DNA of 9,253 bases, from contig CADBOL010000120.1 of NCBI GenBank assembly GCA_902796295.1, positions 1 through 9,253 on the forward strand, given 5' to 3'. Below, piece after piece: positions 1 to 5,438 of the stretch. This stretch comes from Oscillospiraceae bacterium (GTDB lineage Bacteria; Bacillota; Clostridia; Oscillospirales; Acutalibacteraceae). The notes beneath the pieces were generated by a model. The model was not told the origin of the DNA and made no database searches. It saw only the letters and a list, made by a program, of their open reading frames with translations. Position numbers and translations under genes: made by a program. Position 1 is the first letter of the stretch. Each line of letters opens with the position of its first letter.

Positions 1-426
1 CAGTATAACAACAACAAGATGGGCGCAAACGGCAGAGACCTCGCGGAGTGTCTTTCCATCTACAAGAAAGCTCTTGAGAGCACCGGCATCAAGGTTGATA
101 TCAACCCCGATGAGATAACGGATATCGTCAACGGAGAGGGTGACGGCGACAGCGACGTAATTCCCGGAAAGAGCACCTCAACCGAGCCCGAAACCGAAGA
201 CGGAAAAGGCTTCGTCAGCGGCAAGGTCACCGATATCAGAACTGCTGTCAAAGGCGGCGAAAGCTACTACTACATCAAAGTTGATACAAACAACTTCTAC
301 TACTCCATTGCCGCTTCAAAGGCGGAGGATGCCGTTATACTCAACAAGGGAGACAGCGTTGAGATAATCTATACCGGTTCCGAAGACAGCAGGATAATCG
401 AGGCGGAAACCCTGAAAATAAAATAA
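1..426 (+). CDS. 3' end of an unrecognised protein with an OB-like C-terminal domain
   Basis: The frame is open from the first base of the window to the TAA at 424-426, so this is probably the end of a longer gene. The first ATG in frame (19) has no Shine-Dalgarno before it and is unlikely to be the true start. Three parts are visible: a short helical segment (about residues 8-30 after the ATG), an acidic and Ser/Thr-rich linker (about 37-60, with GDGDSD and a TSTEPETED stretch), and a compact beta-rich C-terminal domain (about 64-135). The domain has Gly-Lys-Val starts, alternating hydrophobic residues, a Tyr-rich strand (SYYYIKV) and a late NKGDSVEIIY strand, which resembles an OB fold. The linker suggests a surface or secreted protein, but the N-terminus is missing and I do not recognise the family. 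The hydrolytic or structural role is unknown. Confidence 0.6.
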   Translation, partial: QYNNNKMGANGRDLAECLSIYKKALESTGIKVDINPDEITDIVNGEGDGDSDVIPGKSTSTEPETEDGKGFVSGKVTDIRTAVKGGESYYYIKVDTNNFYYSIAASKAEDAVILNKGDSVEIIYTGSEDSRIIEAETLKIK

Positions 427-436
427 TAATTGAAGA

Positions 437-460
437 GGGCTGCCGCAATTGCGGCAGCCC
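437..460. repeat. 24-bp perfect palindrome (hairpin) between the first gene and hflX
   Basis: Arms GGGCTGCCGC (437-446) and GCGGCAGCCC (451-460) enclose the loop AATT, so the whole 24 bp equals its own reverse complement. The RNA hairpin would be very stable. No T-tract follows on either strand (GTGATATAAAAC on the plus strand), so it is not a canonical intrinsic terminator. It ends 13 bases before the hflX ATG. It could be a weak terminator, a 3'-end stabiliser for the upstream mRNA, or a structure affecting hflX translation. Confidence 0.7.
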
Positions 461-473
461 GTGATATAAAACT

Positions 474-1727
474 ATGGAATTATATGAAAACAAACAGGAG
501 CCCGAAAAAGCGGTGCTTGTTGCCGTGGATACGGGAGAATATGACTGCGATTCTTCTCTCGCGGAGCTTGAGGAGCTGGCAATGACTGCCGGCGCTCAGG
601 TTGCCGGTTTCGTTTCGCAAAAGAGAGACAGGCCCGACGGAGCGCTGTTTCTCGGAAGCGGACGGCTTGACGAGCTGAAGGAATTCTGCGAAAACAATGA
701 GATTGACGTCGTCATAGCAGACAGTGAGCTCTCGCCCGTACAGCAGAGAAACATGGAAAATGTTCTCGACCTGCGTGTGATTGACAGGACAACGCTGATT
801 CTTGATATTTTCGCCCAGAGGGCGGTCAGCAACGAGGGCAAACTGCAGGTGGAGCTCGCTCAGCTGAAATACAATCTGCCGCGACTTATCGGGCAGGGTC
901 ATAAGCTCTCGCGACTGGGCGGCGGTATCGGCACCAGAGGGCCGGGCGAAACAAAGCTTGAGAGCGACAAAAGGCACATCCGCAGAAGAATCAAGACTCT
1001 TGAGGATGAGCTCGCGGAGCTCGAAAAACGCCGCAATCTCACAAGGGCGAGGCGCGAAAAAGACAGAGTGGAAACCGTCGTCATCGTCGGTTACACCAAT
1101 GCCGGAAAATCTACTCTCATGAATCATCTCACCGAGGCGGGAGTTCTCGCGCAGGATAAGCTCTTCGCAACTCTCGACCCGACCTCGAGGGCTCTCACTC
1201 TGCCCGACGGCAGACGGATTATGCTCATCGACACCGTCGGTTTCATACGGCGTCTGCCCCACAACCTCGTTGAGGCATTCAAGTCAACGCTTGAAGAGGC
1301 AGTCAGCGCAAAACTGATTCTCAATGTCTGCGACGCTTCCGATCCCGAGTGCCCCGAGCATCTTGAAGTGACCGAAAAACTGCTTGACGAGCTCGGCTGC
1401 AGCGGAAAGCCGGTAATCACGGTATTAAATAAATGCGACCTTCCCCTGTCGGATTCCGTTCCGCTCAATATCAAGGATTCCGTCAGAATCTCCGCTCTCA
1501 GCGGAGAGGGAATCGACACTCTTCTTGAGGCGGTTTCAAAGGCGCTTCCTCCGTCAAGAGCCAGGGTTAAAGTGCTCATTCCCTACAGTGACGGCGCCGC
1601 CGCCGCGGCAATGAGAAAAGACGGAGTCATTGCCGGCGAAGAGTACCGCGCAGACGGGCTGTATCTTGATATTACTGCGGATACAGAGCTTGTAGACAGA
1701 TATAAGGATTATTGCATCCGGGAATAA
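474..1727 (+). CDS. hflX: GTPase HflX
   Basis: HflX is a translation-factor-class GTPase that binds the large ribosomal subunit and in other bacteria splits or rescues stalled 70S ribosomes. At 417 residues it has the usual length. The N-terminal HflX domain covers about 10-125, with FLGSGRLDEL at 59-68. The basic coiled middle segment is about 125-198, with the family signature GGGIGTRGPGETKLE at 149-163. The G domain is about 200-360: G1 GYTNAGKST 206-214, G2 Thr in FATLDPT 231-237, G3 DTVGF 253-257, G4 NKCD 319-322 and G5 SAL 340-342. A short C-terminal domain follows. All nucleotide-binding motifs are intact. The start is ATG 474, since a TGA in the same frame lies at 462-464. No Shine-Dalgarno is visible before it, and the palindrome at 437-460 lies just upstream. 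The gene lies 47 bp after the first gene and may be read through from it. No terminator is visible after its TAA. Confidence 0.97.
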   Translation: MELYENKQEPEKAVLVAVDTGEYDCDSSLAELEELAMTAGAQVAGFVSQKRDRPDGALFLGSGRLDELKEFCENNEIDVVIADSELSPVQQRNMENVLDLRVIDRTTLILDIFAQRAVSNEGKLQVELAQLKYNLPRLIGQGHKLSRLGGGIGTRGPGETKLESDKRHIRRRIKTLEDELAELEKRRNLTRARREKDRVETVVIVGYTNAGKSTLMNHLTEAGVLAQDKLFATLDPTSRALTLPDGRRIMLIDTVGFIRRLPHNLVEAFKSTLEEAVSAKLILNVCDASDPECPEHLEVTEKLLDELGCSGKPVITVLNKCDLPLSDSVPLNIKDSVRISALSGEGIDTLLEAVSKALPPSRARVKVLIPYSDGAAAAAMRKDGVIAGEEYRADGLYLDITADTELVDRYKDYCIRE

Positions 1728-1753
1728 TCTGTTCAAAATTCACAATTTGTCCA

Positions 1754-1782
1754 TTGACTTTTTTCACGTATGTGAATATAAT
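1754..1782 (+). promoter_or_regulatory. SigA-type promoter of the 72-aa gene
   Basis: The -35 box TTGACT (1754-1759) and a perfect -10 box TATAAT (1777-1782) are separated by 17 bp. Transcription would start near 1789, giving a leader of about 28 nt with a strong ribosome binding site (AGGGGGA, 1803-1809) seven bases before ATG 1817. This is the closest match to consensus in the window. Confidence 0.85.
1763..1776. promoter_or_regulatory. Candidate operator in the promoter spacer
   Basis: The sequence TTCACGTATGTGAA is an inverted repeat with arms TTCAC and GTGAA around GTAT. It fills the spacer immediately upstream of the -10 box (1777-1782), where a bound dimeric repressor would block RNA polymerase. 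The regulator is not identified. The repeat is seen directly; operator function is inferred. Confidence 0.45.
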
Positions 1783-1816
1783 ACAAAATACCTAAAATTA
1801 AAAGGGGGACAATTTT

Positions 1817-2035
1817 ATGGAAATTATGACTCAGCTTTCAGACGCTATTTCATCGGCAGATACTTCGGGTATCCAGGATCTTATCTTTACAATGGTAAAA
1901 TACTTTGCCGAGAATTTCGACCTGAGAACAGTTGACACCACAACAGTTGCAAAGCTGCTTGATATGGCTGCTCCTATCTGGAACCCCATCTGGCAGTATG
2001 TAAATGTTTTCCTCGGAAATTTCTTCAACTTCTGA
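1817..2035 (+). CDS. Small acidic aromatic-rich protein, 72 aa, unknown function
   Basis: The gene is credible despite its size. It has a consensus promoter (1754-1782), the ribosome binding site AGGGGGA (1803-1809) seven bases before the ATG, and its own terminator directly after the stop. I do not recognise the family. The protein has no signal peptide, Cys or obvious metal site. It has eight acidic residues (Glu2, Asp9, Asp15, Asp21, Glu32, Asp35, Asp40, Asp49) against three basic (Lys28, Arg37, Lys46). Predicted helices: about 3-13, an amphipathic GIQDLIFTMVKYFAENF at 18-34, and 40-53. The C-terminus (54-72) is rich in Trp, Phe, Tyr and Asn (WNPIWQYVNVFLGNFFNF) and may bind a membrane or another protein. 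It is not cationic, which argues against a typical bacteriocin. It is transcribed alone, between hflX and a secreted hydrolase, so the context does not assign a role. Confidence 0.75.
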   Translation: MEIMTQLSDAISSADTSGIQDLIFTMVKYFAENFDLRTVDTTTVAKLLDMAAPIWNPIWQYVNVFLGNFFNF

Positions 2036-2049
2036 TTTCTGAAAAAGTG

Positions 2050-2085
2050 CTCCGCATCGGCAGATGCGGAGTATTTTTTATTTTT
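2050..2085 (+). terminator. Intrinsic terminator after the 72-aa gene
   Basis: A 9-bp perfect stem, CTCCGCATC (2050-2058) and GATGCGGAG (2063-2071), closes a GGCA tetraloop and is followed by TATTTTTTATTTTT. It lies 14 bases after the stop codon at 2033-2035. Together with the promoter upstream it makes the small gene monocistronic. Confidence 0.93.
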
Positions 2086-2087
2086 GA

Positions 2088-2116
2088 TTGAACTCGGCTT
2101 CCTTTTATGATATTAT
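2088..2116 (+). promoter_or_regulatory. Promoter of the first hydrolase operon (extended -10)
   Basis: The -35 box TTGAAC (2088-2093), a 17-bp spacer and the -10 box TATTAT (2111-2116) are present. A TG dinucleotide one base before the -10 (2108-2109) makes it an extended -10 promoter. The leader would be about 20 nt and carries the ribosome binding site AAGGGGGT (2130-2137), seven bases from ATG 2144. It begins within the T-tract end of the preceding terminator. Confidence 0.75.
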
Positions 2117-2143
2117 ATACTCGGATTCTAAGGGGGTCATAAA

Positions 2144-3604
2144 ATGAAAAAAATCATTTCCTTACTTCTGGCCGTAATTCTTGCGGCGGGTATGTGCATT
2201 CCGGCTTTTGCCGCGGAAAAAGAAAGCCCGTCCCCAAAGCTGAAAGCCGCGGGCGATTACCCGGTAATCATCATCAGGGGCATGGATTTCACCGGTCTCT
2301 ACATCGATTACGGAACCGACAGTCAGCATAACTGCATGGGCGATATCAATATCGGCAAAATACTCAAAGCCGTCGGCGAAGCGGCCGCAATCAAACTGTT
2401 TAAAAACGACAGACAGGAAGCGACCCGCAAGCTTATTGTTGAGCTCAATGAAATTTTCGGCGGGTATGCCTGCAATGAAGACGGCTCGTCAAAATATAAT
2501 GTGGGTACAGAGAAATTCCCTCTTGCTGCAGGCAATTATCCCGAGCTCCTTTCGAGAGAGCCCTATGAATACGGCATAACAAGAACGGTATCCGAAGCGA
2601 TAGGCGGCGAAAACGTATATTATTTCAACTATGACTGGCGCATGAGTCCTCTTGATATTGCCGTCGAGGTCAGAGAGACTGTTGAAAGGGCAATGAAGGA
2701 CCATAACTGCGATAAAGTCAATATCATATCGGCGAGTATGGGCGGTGTGATGACCGTTGCATATCTTACGAAATACGGATTTGACAATATCAACCGTCTT
2801 GTTTTCCTGTCTTCCACCTGGTGCGGCACATACGTCACATCCGACCTGCTTCAGGGCAGCGTTGAGATAACACCCGAAACCCTTTACGCTTTCCTGAATA
2901 ATCTGAATGACAACTTCCTGTATAAAGGGCTGATGAAGGCTTTGAAATTCACCGGAGTTTTCAAGGCGGTATCTGATCTCGCGATGAAATTTGTCACAAA
3001 CAACAAGGACCAGGTTTATGACGAGATGCTCGGCCCCATCTTCGGCAATATGCTTTCGGTCTGGGCGCTTATTTTGCCCGAGGATTACGATGCCTGCATA
3101 AAATATATGTTCGAGAGACCCGGTTTAAAAGAGAAGAGAGCCGCTTTCATCGCAAAAACCGAAGAGCTTCAGGAAATGATGAAAAACAGAGACGCCATGA
3201 TTAAAAAAGCGGTTGAGGGCGGCGTTGAAGTCGCGGTCGCGGCAACTTATAATTCACCCGTTGCCCCGGTTTACGCGAGAAGCTATGTAAACGGCGACCA
3301 GGCCCTTGAAACCCCGCTGATGAGCGGCCACGCAACAATCGCCCCTTACGGAGAGACTCTTGACGTAAAAGAATCCCCGTATGTTTCTCCCGATAAGGTC
3401 TGTGACACATCTACGGCTCTTTATCCCGACAGCACCTGGCTCATAAAAGGAGCTCCCCATGTTTCCGGCTCATACGGCACCGACTATGCAGATTTTGTCG
3501 TATGGCTGATTACGGCCGATAAACCGGTAATCTCCGCAAACCCGGAGTACCCCGCGTTTATGATGAGCGGAAAAGACGAGCACCTGAGCAATGACTGGAA
3601 TTAA
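2144..3604 (+). CDS. Secreted LCAT-like alpha/beta hydrolase (lipase/acyltransferase family), paralogue A
   Basis: This 486-residue protein is probably an exported ester hydrolase or acyltransferase of the lecithin:cholesterol acyltransferase-like family; its substrate is unknown. Residues 1-23 form a signal peptide (MKK, hydrophobic core, AFA cleavage site). The fold starts with YPVIIIRGMDF (39-49), which gives the oxyanion-hole strand. The family motif FNYDWR is at 161-166. The nucleophile elbow is SASMGG (196-201), with Ser198 as nucleophile and Ser in place of the usual first Gly. By alignment by eye with paralogue B, Asp385 (NGDQ) and His439 (GAPH) are the likely acid and base. The most similar stretches to B are the first strand, the elbow region starting DKVNII, and PD-TWL before the His. 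Unlike B, it lacks a C-terminal beta-sandwich. The strong RBS fixes the start. It is first in an operon: the next gene starts 15 bp after its stop. Confidence 0.85.
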   Translation: MKKIISLLLAVILAAGMCIPAFAAEKESPSPKLKAAGDYPVIIIRGMDFTGLYIDYGTDSQHNCMGDINIGKILKAVGEAAAIKLFKNDRQEATRKLIVELNEIFGGYACNEDGSSKYNVGTEKFPLAAGNYPELLSREPYEYGITRTVSEAIGGENVYYFNYDWRMSPLDIAVEVRETVERAMKDHNCDKVNIISASMGGVMTVAYLTKYGFDNINRLVFLSSTWCGTYVTSDLLQGSVEITPETLYAFLNNLNDNFLYKGLMKALKFTGVFKAVSDLAMKFVTNNKDQVYDEMLGPIFGNMLSVWALILPEDYDACIKYMFERPGLKEKRAAFIAKTEELQEMMKNRDAMIKKAVEGGVEVAVAATYNSPVAPVYARSYVNGDQALETPLMSGHATIAPYGETLDVKESPYVSPDKVCDTSTALYPDSTWLIKGAPHVSGSYGTDYADFVVWLITADKPVISANPEYPAFMMSGKDEHLSNDWN

Positions 3605-3619
3605 TCGTGAGGTGAAGCC

Positions 3620-4438
3620 ATGAAGAAAGTGCTGGCCCTGACGGGCGCAATTATCATAATAATATCACTCTGCTCCTGCTCCCTTAAGCCGTCGTACAAA
3701 GGCGGCTCTCAGGAAAATAACAGAGTGGATTTTGACTCATCTTTCGAAAAATATGAGAAAGATTTCAGCCTGCCCGACGGAGAGACAGTCGCCCGCCTGG
3801 AGGTTACTTACCCGGTAATAAAATGCGAAGAATCCCGGATAGTCGAGCAGCAGATTAACAACTGGTTCAAAATGTATCTCCGTGAAGAAGAGGACATTAT
3901 AGAAACAAATCTGCAGCATACCGATGATTACAAAGAAAAATATGACATAGACGGTGTAACGGTTACAATAATAAACTGCGAAGAGTATGACCGCTCTCCC
4001 ACCGCTGTTTCCTATCTCATAACAAAAAAGACCGGAATCAACCCCGACAGTGAAACAGGCACGACAATCGGCCGCTCCTTCTCTCTCGCAAACGGCAAAC
4101 AGCTCCGTCTGAGCGATCTCTACGCTCCGGGTGCTGAGGAACCCGAGAAGGCAGTCAGACAGGCAATTCACGATGAAGCCGATATTTCCTATTCAATCAG
4201 AGGCGGCATTCCTCTTTCGGAAGAACAGCACGAAATACTGGACGGGCTTTTTGACGAGAATGATTTCTGCCTCAGTTCATCGGACGATATCGTCTTCCCG
4301 TATTCATTTGACATCCTGTCAAAGGGAGCGAGACAGGGAACATACTTATGCGCATTTAATATCTACTCTGTGTATGATGCGATAATTACCCCGGATGATT
4401 ATTATCAGAGTATTGTGAATCCGGTGGTGGACGTATGA
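3620..4438 (+). CDS. Lipoprotein with DUF4163/DUF3298 (RsiV-like) domains
   Basis: Residues 1-20 form a lipoprotein signal with lipobox LCSC, so Cys20 would be lipidated and the protein anchored outside the membrane. Residues 55-145 resemble DUF4163, beginning with a strand-rich VTYPVI segment and a helix of paired Gln/Asn. Residues 150-250 resemble DUF3298, with the typical LANGKQLRLSDLY, a helix, then IVFPYSFDILSKGARQGTY and a strand near the end. In Bacillus RsiV this fold binds lysozyme, and in PdaC-type proteins it accompanies a peptidoglycan deacetylase. Here neither an anti-sigma segment nor an enzyme domain is attached. A role in envelope sensing or ligand binding is inferred. The RBS GAGGTG (3609-3614) lies five bases from the ATG. 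The stop overlaps the next start (ATGA at 4435-4438), so these genes are translationally coupled. The domain call rests on pattern recognition only. Confidence 0.75.
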   Translation: MKKVLALTGAIIIIISLCSCSLKPSYKGGSQENNRVDFDSSFEKYEKDFSLPDGETVARLEVTYPVIKCEESRIVEQQINNWFKMYLREEEDIIETNLQHTDDYKEKYDIDGVTVTIINCEEYDRSPTAVSYLITKKTGINPDSETGTTIGRSFSLANGKQLRLSDLYAPGAEEPEKAVRQAIHDEADISYSIRGGIPLSEEQHEILDGLFDENDFCLSSSDDIVFPYSFDILSKGARQGTYLCAFNIYSVYDAIITPDDYYQSIVNPVVDV

Positions 4439-4749
4439 CGGCCTACTGGTCTATGATAATGGCCGCGATAGTGATTATGCTTATCATAATCCCCGCGAGA
4501 AACAAATTCATATATGACAGAATACTCAGAAAAAAGAGAGGGAGGAAAACAAAAGTGACCATAGATATGATAACCGATCTTGTCGGAAAAGATGTGATTG
4601 TCACCTGCTTCAATGAATCCTTTGCGCGCCAGTGCACGATAATCGCCGTGGAAGAAAACTGGATCAAAGTCGAAGACAAGAAAAAAATCAGCATTATAAA
4701 TGCCGATATGATTAGGGATATAACCATTATCAAACCCAAAAACGCCTGA
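4435..4749 (+). CDS. Small membrane protein: one TM helix plus a beta-rich Sm-like domain
   Basis: This 104-residue protein has one hydrophobic helix (about 5-20), then a strongly basic stretch (about 32-40, KKRGRKTK), which by the positive-inside rule puts the C-terminus in the cytoplasm. Residues 43-104 form a small beta-rich domain (DLVGKDVIVTC, QCTIIAVEENWIKVED, KISIINADMIRDITII) that resembles Sm-like or DUF6897-type barrels; the family assignment is tentative. Its ATG overlaps the stop of the lipoprotein gene by four bases, so it belongs to the hydrolase A operon and is its last gene. An alternative start is possible: GTG 4555 (residue 41) is in frame and preceded by AGGGAGG (4539-4545), which would give a soluble 64-residue form. 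The ATG at 4435 itself has only a weak RBS (GGTGG), as expected for a coupled gene. Confidence 0.72.
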   Translation: MTAYWSMIMAAIVIMLIIIPARNKFIYDRILRKKRGRKTKVTIDMITDLVGKDVIVTCFNESFARQCTIIAVEENWIKVEDKKKISIINADMIRDITIIKPKNA

Positions 4750-4758
4750 AAAATATAC

Positions 4759-4788
4759 AAAAAAGCTCGCCTGAGGGCGAGCTTTTTT
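4759..4788. terminator. Bidirectional intrinsic terminator between convergent genes
   Basis: AAAAAAGCTCGCC (4759-4771), a TGAG loop and GGCGAGCTTTTTT (4776-4788) form a 7-bp GC-rich stem flanked by A6 and T6. Read from either side it is a stem with a six-base U-tract. It therefore ends both the plus-strand hydrolase A operon (stop at 4749) and the minus-strand lipoprotein gene (stop at 4804). Confidence 0.95.
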
Positions 4789-4803
4789 ATTGCCGTAAAA
4801 GCA

Positions 4804-5316
4804 TTATTCAACTATTGTGCAGATATCGGGGCTTTTTCTTGAATAGAGTCCGTAGAAAGTTTCATAATCCATATCAAACGGGCCGTTATTCTTATAGACA
4901 ATGCATCTGAGCTCATCGCTGTTATCAACGAGCTTGTCTTTGCCGGTATCGCCGTAGCCGAGCACCATATTATAGTAATCGTCGGTGTCAAAATATTTAT
5001 ATGTCATGACATAGTCGGCTACGCCCTTTTTATTGAATACCACCTTTTCATATTGGATATGGTTGCCGTAAACGAGCTTTACCACTATCTGCTTGCCCTC
5101 TATCGTCTTTCCCATTTCGCTCTGGGTCTTTATCATATCCTCTTCTATCTTTGACTCCTGCTCCGAGGATTCCTTCTCGCTTTCGGAAACGCTCTCCGAA
5201 ACGGCCTTGTTGTATTCCTCGGGGTCGGTATATATTATTTTCTTCCTTTTTTCGCAGGCAGTGAAAAGAATGAGGACGGTCATCACAGCCAGCAGAATCA
5301 GAAACGCTTTTTTCAT
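4804..5316 (-). CDS. Ser/Glu-rich lipoprotein, 170 aa, unknown function
   Basis: The signal sequence (1-20) ends in lipobox FTAC, with Cys21 as the lipidated residue. A charged segment follows, then a low-complexity Ser/Glu linker at about 38-60 (SESVSESEKESSEQES) that would hold the C-terminal domain away from the membrane. Residues 70-165 are mixed strand and helix with many Tyr (KYFDTDDYYNM, ETFYGLYSR); I do not recognise the family. No catalytic motif is evident. It lies 122 bp after hydrolase B on the same strand. No U-tract terminator separates the two, so read-through is possible, but it also has its own good promoter (5361-5389). The RBS is weak (AGGG, six bases from the ATG). It shares a -35 region element with hydrolase B, suggesting a common regulator. 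The Cys residues at 138 and 166 could form a disulfide. Confidence 0.82.
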   Translation of the reverse strand: MKKAFLILLAVMTVLILFTACEKRKKIIYTDPEEYNKAVSESVSESEKESSEQESKIEEDMIKTQSEMGKTIEGKQIVVKLVYGNHIQYEKVVFNKKGVADYVMTYKYFDTDDYYNMVLGYGDTGKDKLVDNSDELRCIVYKNNGPFDMDYETFYGLYSRKSPDICTIVE

Positions 5317-5360
5317 ATCAAGCCCTGCCTTTATATTGGTTTTGGGGATTTATATCCGTA

Positions 5361-5389
5361 ATTATTTCATATTTATTCTGTTTTGTCAA
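5361..5389 (-). promoter_or_regulatory. Promoter of the Ser/Glu-rich lipoprotein gene (extended -10)
   Basis: On the minus strand, the consensus -35 box TTGACA (5389-5384) is followed by a 17-bp spacer and the -10 box AATAAT (5366-5361), with a TG one base upstream of the -10. Transcription would start near 5354, leaving a leader of about 38 nt. The -35 box lies inside the inverted repeat at 5373-5411. Confidence 0.75.
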
Positions 5390-5411
5390 CATCATTATGT
5401 TAACAGAATAA
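5373..5411. promoter_or_regulatory. Candidate operator: nested inverted repeat over the lipoprotein -35 box
   Basis: Outer arms TTATTCTGTT (5373-5382) and AACAGAATAA (5402-5411) match over 10 bp. Inner arms AACAT (5388-5392) and ATGTT (5397-5401) match over 5 bp around CATT, with a five-base offset on one side. It contains two TGTTRACA boxes, at 5398-5405 and, in reverse complement, at 5384-5391. There is no T-tract, and most of it is upstream of the predicted transcription start, so a DNA-level protein binding site is more likely than a terminator of hydrolase B. Confidence 0.5.
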
Positions 5412-5438
5412 GGCATAAGTGTTAAGGCGGACCGGGGT

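Noticed and set aside
480..1262. Minus-strand open frame of 260 codons opposite hflX
   Set aside because: It is the antisense of a clear GTPase gene, has no recognisable protein motif, and owes its length to the codon bias of hflX.
1747..1935. Plus-strand frame of 62 codons overlapping the 72-aa gene in another frame
   Set aside because: Its ATG would be upstream of the predicted transcription start (near 1789) and it has no RBS.
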